DNA of 64,000 bases, from NCBI RefSeq assembly GCF_029392015.1, contig NZ_CP113925.1, positions 1 to 64,000 on the forward strand. Reading direction: 5' to 3'. The notes beneath the pieces were generated by a model, which searched no databases, was not told the origin of the DNA, and was given only the letters and a program-made list of their open reading frames with translations. The stretch is from Bifidobacterium sp. ESL0728 (GTDB lineage: Bacteria; Actinomycetota; Actinomycetes; Actinomycetales; Bifidobacteriaceae). Below, piece by piece: positions 57,411 through 64,000 of this stretch (within the stretch, counting starts at the first letter, position 1; each line of letters begins with the position of its first letter). A program made the position numbers and the translations under genes.

Positions 57411-57974
57411 ATGACCATGCTTCAGCATGAATTGACCGATTTCACGGCCAACATTTATCAGAACAACGAGTTCAGCAAGCTCACCAAGGCGGATGTGCTC
57501 GGCCACTGGTCCCTGATTTTCTTCTATCCCAACGATTTCAGCTTCGTCTGCCCCACCGAGCTCGAAGATCTTGCCGATCACTATGAGGACTTCAAGAAGG
57601 CCGGCTGTGAGATCTACGGCGTCTCCCACGACACCGAATTCGTCCACAAGGCTTGGCACGAGGCCAACGAGAAGATCGCGAAGATCCAGTTCCCGATGGT
57701 CGCCGACCCCACCAACACGCTTTCCCGCGATCTCGACAGCTATGACGAGGTCAACGGCCAGGCCGAGCGCGGCGATTTCATCCTGAGCCCTGAAGGCAAG
57801 GTTGTGGCCTACGAGGTCATCTCCTCCAACGTCGGCCGCAACGCGGAAGAGATCCTGCGCCGCGTCGAGGCCTCTCAGTTCGTTTACGAGCACGGAGACC
57901 AGGTCTGCCCCGCCAAGTGGGAGCCGGGTGACGAGACCATCGCCCCGAGCCTCGACCTTGTCGGCCAGCTCTGA
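57411..57974 (+). CDS. ahpC: peroxiredoxin, alkyl hydroperoxide reductase subunit C
   Basis: A 187-residue typical 2-Cys peroxiredoxin that reduces H2O2 and organic peroxides. The peroxidatic Cys is in FYPNDFSFVCPTE and the resolving Cys in HGDQVCPAKWEPG. GVSHDTEFVHKAW is also family-typical. The ATG at 57411 has AAAGGGG before it; the frame is open further upstream without a ribosome site. The next gene is its reductase. Confidence 0.96.
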   Translation: MTMLQHELTDFTANIYQNNEFSKLTKADVLGHWSLIFFYPNDFSFVCPTELEDLADHYEDFKKAGCEIYGVSHDTEFVHKAWHEANEKIAKIQFPMVADPTNTLSRDLDSYDEVNGQAERGDFILSPEGKVVAYEVISSNVGRNAEEILRRVEASQFVYEHGDQVCPAKWEPGDETIAPSLDLVGQL

Positions 57975-58014
57975 TTCCTGCCTGTATTCCTGTACGGCTG
58001 TACTAAAGGAAACC

Positions 58015-59832
58015 ATGAAGCAACAAGACGATTTGTACGACGTAGTGGTTATTGGCGGAGGTCCGGCAGGTCTTACCGCCGGTCTCTATCTCGCGCGTGC
58101 GCGGTATCGCGTGCTTATCCTTGAAAAGGAAGAGTATGGCGGCCAGATCACCATCACCAATGAAGTGGTCAATTATCCTGGCATCGCCAAAACGGACGGT
58201 CGCACATTGACCGAAACCATGCGCCAGCAAGCCGAGGATTTCGGTGCTGAGTTCATGGCGGCCGAAGCCACCGGAATTGACGTTCACGGAGATATCAAGA
58301 CCGTTCACACCAACCGCGGCGACCTGAAAACCTTCGGTATTCTGGTGGCTACGGGCGCGAACCCCCGTAAGATCGGCTTCCAAGGAGAGGCCGAATACGC
58401 CGGTCGCGGCATTTCCTATTGCGCGACCTGCGATGGCGAATTCTTCAACGGCATGGAGGTCGTTGTCGTTGGCGGCGGCTTTTCCGCGGCTGAGGAATCC
58501 GTTTTCCTCACCAAATATGCCAGCAAGGTCACGATTCTGGTGCGCGGCGACGATTTCACCTGCGATGCCTCCGTCTCCAACGAGGCCAAGAACGACCAGA
58601 ATATCGAGATTCACTACAACACCGAGATGAAGTCGGTTTCGGCAGGCGAAGGTGGCCTGGTAAGTGCTGTGTTCCACAACCGCAAAACCGGCGAGGACAC
58701 GGAATGGAAGCCGAGCAAGAGCAAGAACTTCGGTGTTTTTGTCTTTGCGGGTTATGTGCCGCAGACCGACATCCTGAAAGGCGTCATCGATCTTGACGAT
58801 CACGGCTACGTCATCACGCACGATTATCTCGAGACTTCCGCCGCCGGGGTGTACGCTGCCGGCGACCTGCGTGAGAAGAATCTGCGCCAGGTGGTCACCG
58901 CAGTTTCCGACGGAGCCGTCGCAGGTGTGGAACTTGAGCGCTACGCCAAGGATTTGAGTGAGAAGACCGGTCTTGTGCCGCCTCGCCCGACCAGCTCGAA
59001 TTACGAAAAGCGTGAGGCCGAAGAGGCTAGGAAAGCCGCGAATTCCGGCACTTCCCCGGCTCCGGCTGCTGCGCCTGATGCCGCTGGTGCTGCCGGCCAG
59101 GCCGCTGGTCCTGTCAAGACCTCCGGGTTCTTCGACGACGCCATTCGCAAGCAGCTCGATGTGGTCTTCGGCCGTATGAGCCAACCGCTGGTGCTGGAGC
59201 TCTCGCTTGACAAGACCAAGCTTTCGCAGGAGCTCAAGGGTTTCATTGAAGAACTTGTCGGATTAAGCGGCGGCAAACTTACTTCGGTTGTCGCGCCTGA
59301 ACCAGCTGACGGCGAGGAAGACGCGGAAGGCCGTGCCAAGTTCGACGTCGAAGGCGTGATGCCGATGGCTCGTCCTTGTGTCCGCCTGTGCAAGGTGGAT
59401 GCGAGCGGCAAGCTGCGGCCTACCGGACTTGCGTTCCACGGGGTTCCCAGCGGCCACGAGTTCAACTCGTTCGTGTTGGCGCTATACAACGCGGCCGGCC
59501 CCGGCCAGTCCGTCGACAACGATACCCAGCAGCGCATCGAGAAGCTCGACGCGGACGGCGGCACCACCGATGTGATGGTTTTGGTCTCGCTGACCTGCAC
59601 GATGTGCCCGACCACGGTGCTCTCTTCGCAGCGCATCGCCGCCGACAACCCGAACGTGAAGGCCGAGGCATACGACATCTCGCACTTCCCCGAGCTGCAG
59701 AGCCAGTACGGCGCGATGAGCGTCCCCTGCATCGTCGTCAACAAGACCGCGCCTGACGGCACGACCTCGCAAAAGATCGAGTTCGGCAAGAAGACGGTCC
59801 CGCAAATGCTGGATCTCATCGACGAAGCGTAG
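58015..59832 (+). CDS. AhpF-type peroxiredoxin reductase with permuted domains (TrxB domain first)
   Basis: A 605-residue flavoprotein that likely reduces AhpC with NAD(P)H. The N-terminal part (about 1-315) is thioredoxin-reductase-like: VVIGGGPAGLTAGLYLARAR for FAD, the redox pair CATC in SYCATCDGEFF, and VVVVGGGFSAAEE for NAD(P)H. A linker rich in A/P/G (about 335-370) follows. The C-terminal part (about 380-600) has the double thioredoxin fold of the AhpF N-terminal domain, with active CTMC near residue 530. In E. coli AhpF this module is at the N-terminus, so the order is reversed here. ATG at 58015 follows AAAGGA. Terminator downstream. Confidence 0.9.
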   Translation: MKQQDDLYDVVVIGGGPAGLTAGLYLARARYRVLILEKEEYGGQITITNEVVNYPGIAKTDGRTLTETMRQQAEDFGAEFMAAEATGIDVHGDIKTVHTNRGDLKTFGILVATGANPRKIGFQGEAEYAGRGISYCATCDGEFFNGMEVVVVGGGFSAAEESVFLTKYASKVTILVRGDDFTCDASVSNEAKNDQNIEIHYNTEMKSVSAGEGGLVSAVFHNRKTGEDTEWKPSKSKNFGVFVFAGYVPQTDILKGVIDLDDHGYVITHDYLETSAAGVYAAGDLREKNLRQVVTAVSDGAVAGVELERYAKDLSEKTGLVPPRPTSSNYEKREAEEARKAANSGTSPAPAAAPDAAGAAGQAAGPVKTSGFFDDAIRKQLDVVFGRMSQPLVLELSLDKTKLSQELKGFIEELVGLSGGKLTSVVAPEPADGEEDAEGRAKFDVEGVMPMARPCVRLCKVDASGKLRPTGLAFHGVPSGHEFNSFVLALYNAAGPGQSVDNDTQQRIEKLDADGGTTDVMVLVSLTCTMCPTTVLSSQRIAADNPNVKAEAYDISHFPELQSQYGAMSVPCIVVNKTAPDGTTSQKIEFGKKTVPQMLDLIDEA

Positions 59833-59851
59833 CGAATAACCTACCATTCTC

Positions 59852-59887
59852 AAGACCTCCCCGGCTGATTCCGGCGGAGGTCTTTTT
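59852..59887 (+). terminator. terminator of the ahpC-reductase operon
   Basis: aagacctcc (59852-59860) pairs with ggaggtctt (59876-59884), followed by a T run. Confidence 0.92.
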
Positions 59888-59941
59888 ATATACGTTGTGG
59901 AATAAACAAATTTATATGGGAAAGCTATCGAATCTTTCCTG

Positions 59942-61180
59942 TCAGACAATGCCGAATAATTCGCAGGCTTTATCGGAAAGTTCATAATATATCGGCCTTT
60001 TGCCGACGGTTGACACCAAGCCCTTTTCTATGAGTGATTGGAGTTTCGTGCGAATTTTCACTTGACCAACACCCTCATATCGTGCGAATACAGTTCGAGT
60101 CAATTCTGGTGACTGCTCATGGAATAAACGTTGTTGGATTAACATACTGAGTATGGCATCGGATGTTTTATCTAGATGGTTTTGTTCGGCAAATTCGGCT
60201 GCAGCTCTTGAGGCATTGCCTAAAGCATAATCCTTTTCTTGTAAACTATCCTCAAGTTGTTTCTGCGCGATTTGTATAAATTGCAGCATCTGATACACAA
60301 AGAACGAGAGTTCGGAACAATTCAGCGGATTTTCGGCATTCTCAAACGCCTTATAGTAGATTTGTTTGTTTCCAGCGATTACCGGACTTAACGATAATGC
60401 CGTAGGCGCGGATAGATGTTCTCGAAGCTGTAACGCCAATAGGAACCTTCCGGTTCTACCGTTGCCGTCATAAAAAGGATGAATGTATTCGAAGGCATAG
60501 TGACAGATAATTGCTTTTACTAATGACGGAATATTTTCTTTGTGCATGAAAATCAACATCTGAGTGAGTGCTGTTTGGATGCTTATTTCTGAAGGCAGAC
60601 CACGATGGATTTCACGGCCTGTGGATATGTCATGAATATAGACTTGATCTTTGCGGAATAATTCGCCGTCCGGTTCCGTGCCTTCATCCAATTCGCCTTG
60701 TACAACTTTGTCGTAAATATCGCGTATATCGACAAGCGATTCCGGCAATTGCAAGGCATCTTTGCTGTTGAGCCCTGTGTACAATTTTGCGAATTCACTA
60801 AATCTGGTATGCGAGGATGGCTTATCGACAGATTGCAGGGCGGCGCTTACTTCCTGCCTCGTTGATTGCACGCCTTCCATGAGATTGGTGCTGAGTAACT
60901 CTTCAGTTAGCAAATCGCTGAGATAAGCCTTACGCGCGACACCAGGGAGTTGCTGCCAGATGCCATCTACATGGGATTCACGATGGAGTATATCGCTGAT
61001 CAGCATAATGGATTCACGAAACAATACGGCGAAAACTGAATGAGAACCTTCCAGTATGATATTTGTTTTAAAAGTTGAGGGGAGTTCTAGACGATTTCTA
61101 TATTCTTTTTCAGCAAATTTTGCAGGCTCTTCTGATATTGAAGCCATGTGAAACGTAGTGGCGATATCGTTATATTTCAT
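59942..61180 (-). CDS. Fic family protein
   Basis: A 412-residue Fic protein. The N-terminal helical domain (Fic_N type) has STNLMEGVQSTRQEV, with the inhibitory motif T-x3-E-G at about 97-102. The Fic core reads HPFYDGNGRTGRFLLALQL and is complete. The C-terminal 90 residues form a winged helix (VGQVKIRTKLQSLIEKGLVSTVGK). It is a different subfamily from the protein at 48081-49157. The gene is AT-rich relative to the neighbours. The start ATG has no good ribosome site; ATG 33 bp downstream is an alternative. Confidence 0.9.
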   Translation of the reverse strand: MKYNDIATTFHMASISEEPAKFAEKEYRNRLELPSTFKTNIILEGSHSVFAVLFRESIMLISDILHRESHVDGIWQQLPGVARKAYLSDLLTEELLSTNLMEGVQSTRQEVSAALQSVDKPSSHTRFSEFAKLYTGLNSKDALQLPESLVDIRDIYDKVVQGELDEGTEPDGELFRKDQVYIHDISTGREIHRGLPSEISIQTALTQMLIFMHKENIPSLVKAIICHYAFEYIHPFYDGNGRTGRFLLALQLREHLSAPTALSLSPVIAGNKQIYYKAFENAENPLNCSELSFFVYQMLQFIQIAQKQLEDSLQEKDYALGNASRAAAEFAEQNHLDKTSDAILSMLIQQRLFHEQSPELTRTVFARYEGVGQVKIRTKLQSLIEKGLVSTVGKRPIYYELSDKACELFGIV

Positions 61181-61230
61181 AAATACCGATTTCTCTCAAA
61201 ATCATCATTTAGGTGGCTTAAATGATACCT

Positions 61231-61411
61231 CTAAATGACGATTTTGGCCATTTTCGCACTTTAGAGTGTCAATTTTGATGTGCTAAGCAGCGATTTTGAC
61301 TGATTTCGTGTTTTAGCGGAAGAATTTTAAGGCGCTAAAGAGTGATTTTGGTGCTTTTCGCACTTTAAAATTGTCGAATTAGCTTTTTATCTGTCGATTT
61401 TATGCAAAAGC
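61231..61411. repeat. degenerate tandem array B, 52-bp period
   Basis: The core (C/T)GATTTTG recurs at 61239, 61291, 61343 and 61395, exactly 52 bp apart. A second core (CAATTTTG/GAATTTTA/CGAATTAG) lies 31-32 bp into each unit (61270, 61322, 61375). Between them run variants of TTTCGCACTTTA and GTGCTAAG. It lies just upstream of the fic gene. Period and sub-spacing copy array A though the sequence differs. Confidence 0.8.
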
Positions 61412-61523
61412 GACAAGTAGAAAGGCGGTAAAGCGGTTTGAAAGTTGCTCAATGAAGTGAACTTATTCGGTGTTTTTGTTGTTGATTCGAACTGAATATT
61501 TATGCAAATTTCGGAATAAAATT

Positions 61524-61565
61524 TATGTTAATTGGGTAGTAGCACCTATGTTAATTGTGGAGTAG
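61524..61565. repeat. 19-bp direct repeat, 23-bp period
   Basis: tatgttaattgggtagtag (61524-61542) and tatgttaattgtggagtag (61547-61565). The remaining sequence from 61412 to 61668 is AT-rich with no gene. Confidence 0.7.
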
Positions 61566-61668
61566 AGGCTTAGAATCGTCGGAAAATCAACGGTTTTGAG
61601 CAATAGTGATTTGCTTAAATAAGCGCTTAAAATTATGCATTTTAATCAATAAAATTTGTGATTTTATG

Positions 61669-62019
61669 CTATTCCCCAAACTTACTTACCGTGCTGACCG
61701 CATACAGCGGCAAATCGTAGATGGCACCGTCGTGACGCGGGGCTAGCGACGAGAAACGGACTGCGGTTGGCAAATCGAACTTCTTCATCGCGTATTTGAG
61801 CCTGGCGGCGGTGAGGTTCGTGCCGGCTTTTACCTCGATCGGCACGACTTTGTCGGCGAGCTGGGTGACGAAGTCGAGTTCGTGGGTGGCGTTGGTATCG
61901 GTCCAGTAATCTGGCCTGAAACCCGCCGCGACGAGTTCCTGGCAAGCGAGTTGCTCGGCAAGTTTCGCCGTCAGTTGTCGTTCCCTTGTTATTCTGCGGT
62001 TCTTAGGCTTATACTGCAC
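61669..62019 (-). pseudogene. C-terminal fragment of a DUF4143 family ATPase
   Basis: A 116-residue frame whose body (LTAKLAEQLACQELVAAGF, then ELDFVTQLADKVVPIEVKAG) is the C-terminal nuclease-fold domain of AAA_14/DUF4143 proteins. The ATPase part with Walker A is absent. The first 20 residues lie partly in the start of the tandem repeat. It is a remnant of a gene like the one at 46719-48023; whether it is still expressed is unknown. Confidence 0.75.
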
Positions 62020-62131
62020 ACTTTCACAGGTATTTTAGGTCTGTTTATGCACACTTTCATGGTACTTTTTGATGGTTTTTGCACACTTTCACTGCTATTT
62101 TGGGCGATTGCTTACACATTTTCACTGATTT
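62015..62131. repeat. degenerate tandem array D, about 33-bp period
   Basis: Four copies of CACACTTTCA (last one CACATTTTCA) lie at 62017, 62050, 62082 and 62115, so units are 33, 32 and 33 bp. Between them run variants of TGGTATTTTTG. It lies between the broken ATPase gene and ppc. Confidence 0.85.
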
Positions 62132-62148
62132 GAGATGGAGACAAGGCA

Positions 62149-62213
62149 TAGGAAAACGCCACAGACGAATACCGAATCAATAACGATTCGCAAACGTCTG
62201 CGGCGTTTTCCTA
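62149..62213 (-). terminator. ppc terminator
   Basis: taggaaaacgcc (62149-62160) pairs with ggcgttttccta (62202-62213), with inner cagacg/cgtctg and cgaatc/gattcg stems. It lies 18 bp after the ppc stop on the minus strand. Confidence 0.85.
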
Positions 62214-62231
62214 ACGGGTCAGCTTATAGAA

Positions 62232-64000
62232 TCAGCCGGTGTTCTGCAGGCCGGCGGCGACGCCGGAGACCGTGCAGAGGATGAGGTAGGTGAAGCCGCC
62301 GCGCTGTTGGTCGCGGGCCAGCTCATCGTTATCTGTCTTCTTGGGAGCGACGGCACCCGCTGCAGGAGCCTCGCCGTTGGCCTTCGCCTTGGCGGCTTCC
62401 GCGTCCTGCTTCTTCTGCAGTTCGCGCTGGCTGCGCAGGGCAAGCACCTGGATGACGGAAAGGATATCGACGTACGGTGAACGCACGCGGACAGCCTGGC
62501 CGAGCACGTGGCGATGCTGCAGCGGCCACTGGTCGCCGACGATGGCAAGCACCCACTTGCGGGTCAGTTCCATCTCGTTCAAGACCTTGTCGCGCAGGTC
62601 ATCGCGGTCGCCCAACGCCAAGTACATCTTGGCGATGCGCTCGTCGGTCTTGGCCAGCGACATCTCGATATTGTCGATGAACGTGGAGAATACCGGCCAT
62701 TCCTTGTAGGCGCTGCGTAGCGTCTTGAGGTCGCCGAAATCTTCGCACGCGGTTCCCAAGCCGTACCAGGCGGCGAGGTTGATGCGAGCCTGAGCCCAGG
62801 AGAAGACCCAAGGAATCGTACGCAGGTCATCGAGCGACTTGGCGCCGAGGCCGCGCTTGGCCGGGCGGGAGCCGATCGGCAGCAGGCCGATTTCGGTTAG
62901 CGGCGTCACCGTGGAGAACCACGGAGCGAAGTCCGGGGCGTTGATCAGATCGAGGAAGCGGTTGTGAGCCGATTCGTCGAGCTTTTCAGCCATGCCCCAA
63001 TACTTTTTGGTCATCTCGGTGTTGGTCTTCTCCATGCTCGGGGCCGACTGCAGCAAAATCGCGGCAGCAACGGACTCGACGTGGCGGATGGCCAGCGCCT
63101 GGTTGCCGTAGCGAGCGAAGATGCTCTCGCCCTGTTCAGTGAGCTTGAAGCGGCAGTTGACAGAACCCTTCGGCTGCGCGAGCACTGCGCGGTTCGCGGG
63201 GCCGCCGCCACGACCGACAGCGCCGCCGCGTCCGTGGAAGAGCGTCAGGTCGATATTGTTCTTCTTGGCCCATTCCGCGATGCGTCCCTGTGCTGAATGC
63301 AGCGCGAGCGTTGCGGTGGTCGGGCCGGCGTCCTTGGAGGAATCCGAGTAGCCGAGCATGACCTCAAGTTTGCCGCCGGTGGCCTTCAGGCGGGCCTGCA
63401 CCTCAGGAATCTTGATCATTTCGTCAAGCACGTCGACGCAGTTCTGCAGGTCCTGCAGCTGCTCGAAGAGCGGAATGACATCGATGGTCGGCACATCCTC
63501 GGGGTTCGAGAACGCCATGCGGTTGAGTTCGTAGACGTCGCGGATGTTCTGCGCGGACTTGGTGAACGAGATGATGTAACGGCGGGCGGCCTTCTGGCCG
63601 TTGCGCTTCTGGATGGCGCCGAGGGCGCGGAAGGTATCGAGCACTTCGTGGGTCATCGGCTGCAGCTCGCCGCGTTCGCCGTGCAGGCCGTGCTCGCGGA
63701 TATCCTCCAAAGCGCGGGTGTGAACGAGCGAATGCTGGCGGAATTCCGTCTCGACGAGGTGGAATCCGAAGGTTTGCGCCTTCCAGATGACGTCCTGAAC
63801 GGGTCCGTAAGCCGCGCGTCTATCGCCGGCATCTGCCAACGAACGCTGCACGATCTTGAGGTCGGCGATGAAATCATCGCAGCTCTTGTACATCAGGTCG
63901 GCGTCGCGCACCACAGTGTAATGCAAACGGTCGGCCATGACCAGCATGACCGCGCGGTGCATCTCGTGCGAGGACGTAGCGGCGGCCTTGTCGGTCAGAC
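62232..64000 (-). CDS. ppc: phosphoenolpyruvate carboxylase (C-terminal part, cut by the window edge)
   Basis: Carboxylates PEP to oxaloacetate, the anaplerotic route in bifidobacteria. About 589 residues are visible; the frame runs past base 64000, so the N-terminus is missing. Catalytic motifs are FHGRGGAVGRGGGPANRAV and VMLGYSDSSKDAG. The C-terminus QNTG is the invariant ending. An Ala/Lys-rich 35-residue insert (about 525-560) precedes LARDQQRGGFTYLILCTVSG. Its substrate bicarbonate would come from the carbonic anhydrase at 55872-56912. Confidence 0.97.
   Translation of the reverse strand, partial: LTDKAAATSSHEMHRAVMLVMADRLHYTVVRDADLMYKSCDDFIADLKIVQRSLADAGDRRAAYGPVQDVIWKAQTFGFHLVETEFRQHSLVHTRALEDIREHGLHGERGELQPMTHEVLDTFRALGAIQKRNGQKAARRYIISFTKSAQNIRDVYELNRMAFSNPEDVPTIDVIPLFEQLQDLQNCVDVLDEMIKIPEVQARLKATGGKLEVMLGYSDSSKDAGPTTATLALHSAQGRIAEWAKKNNIDLTLFHGRGGAVGRGGGPANRAVLAQPKGSVNCRFKLTEQGESIFARYGNQALAIRHVESVAAAILLQSAPSMEKTNTEMTKKYWGMAEKLDESAHNRFLDLINAPDFAPWFSTVTPLTEIGLLPIGSRPAKRGLGAKSLDDLRTIPWVFSWAQARINLAAWYGLGTACEDFGDLKTLRSAYKEWPVFSTFIDNIEMSLAKTDERIAKMYLALGDRDDLRDKVLNEMELTRKWVLAIVGDQWPLQHRHVLGQAVRVRSPYVDILSVIQVLALRSQRELQKKQDAEAAKAKANGEAPAAGAVAPKKTDNDELARDQQRGGFTYLILCTVSGVAAGLQNTG

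Overview
The window looks like the replication-origin end of a Bifidobacterium chromosome, or a very close actinobacterial relative. The support is the order oriC-dnaN-recF-dciA-gyrB-gyrA-DUF3566, moderately high GC with NAC/GGC-rich codons, actinobacterial families (DciA, DUF3566) and a partial PEP carboxylase at the end. dnaA should lie just left of base 1. Species cannot be told from sequence alone.

Layout: 350-629 holds nine DnaA-box-like 9-mers (oriC). 773-10842 is the replication/topology block (dnaN, recF, dciA, gyrB, gyrA), a DUF3566 membrane protein and signal peptidase I. 11038-12264 is a VanZ-RDD membrane protein, next to a Fic-domain relic. 12388-17916 is an eight-gene minus-strand operon that looks like a type VII (WXG/LXG-like) export cassette: coiled-coil protein, two small ESX-like proteins, a larger helical protein, two paralogous lipoproteins, a possible DcrB-fold protein and a membrane protein. 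18436-21637 has gdhA, mscL and an AraC regulator. 21964-34518 is a tandem triplet of giant CshA/GEVED/SpaA-type surface adhesins whose sorting signals read LSxTG instead of LPxTG. 34649-37022 has an Abi/HEPN gene and an IS1249-like element with inverted ends. 37023-41043 is a feoA-feoB-feoC-like iron uptake operon, followed by tRNA-Ala and tRNA-Ile. 41610-51179 is mixed: a YgjP-type protease, an SDR, Dps, a PadR-DUF4097 fusion, an AAA ATPase, a Fic protein, DUF1643 and a CNNM/CBS protein. 51506-54319 encodes a leucine-rich-repeat LPLTG surface protein. The rest has a sorbitol-dehydrogenase-like enzyme, beta-carbonic anhydrase, ahpC with a domain-permuted AhpF, a second Fic protein with a broken ATPase next to it, and ppc running off the end.

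Two themes run across the window. First, several conserved proteins (RecF, FeoB, carbonic anhydrase, PadR, mildly PEPC) carry long disordered N/S/G/D-rich insertions. Second, intergenic regions carry degenerate tandem arrays. Three unrelated-sequence arrays (18008-18365, 43629-43877, 61231-61411) have unit lengths of 51-52 bp with sub-sites spaced about 30+21 bp. This equals 5, 3 and 2 turns of B-DNA, so they look like helically phased binding sites or processed hairpins. They are the most novel signal seen here. A fourth array (62015-62131, about 32-33 bp) and a 46-bp duplication (46581-46669) may be related.
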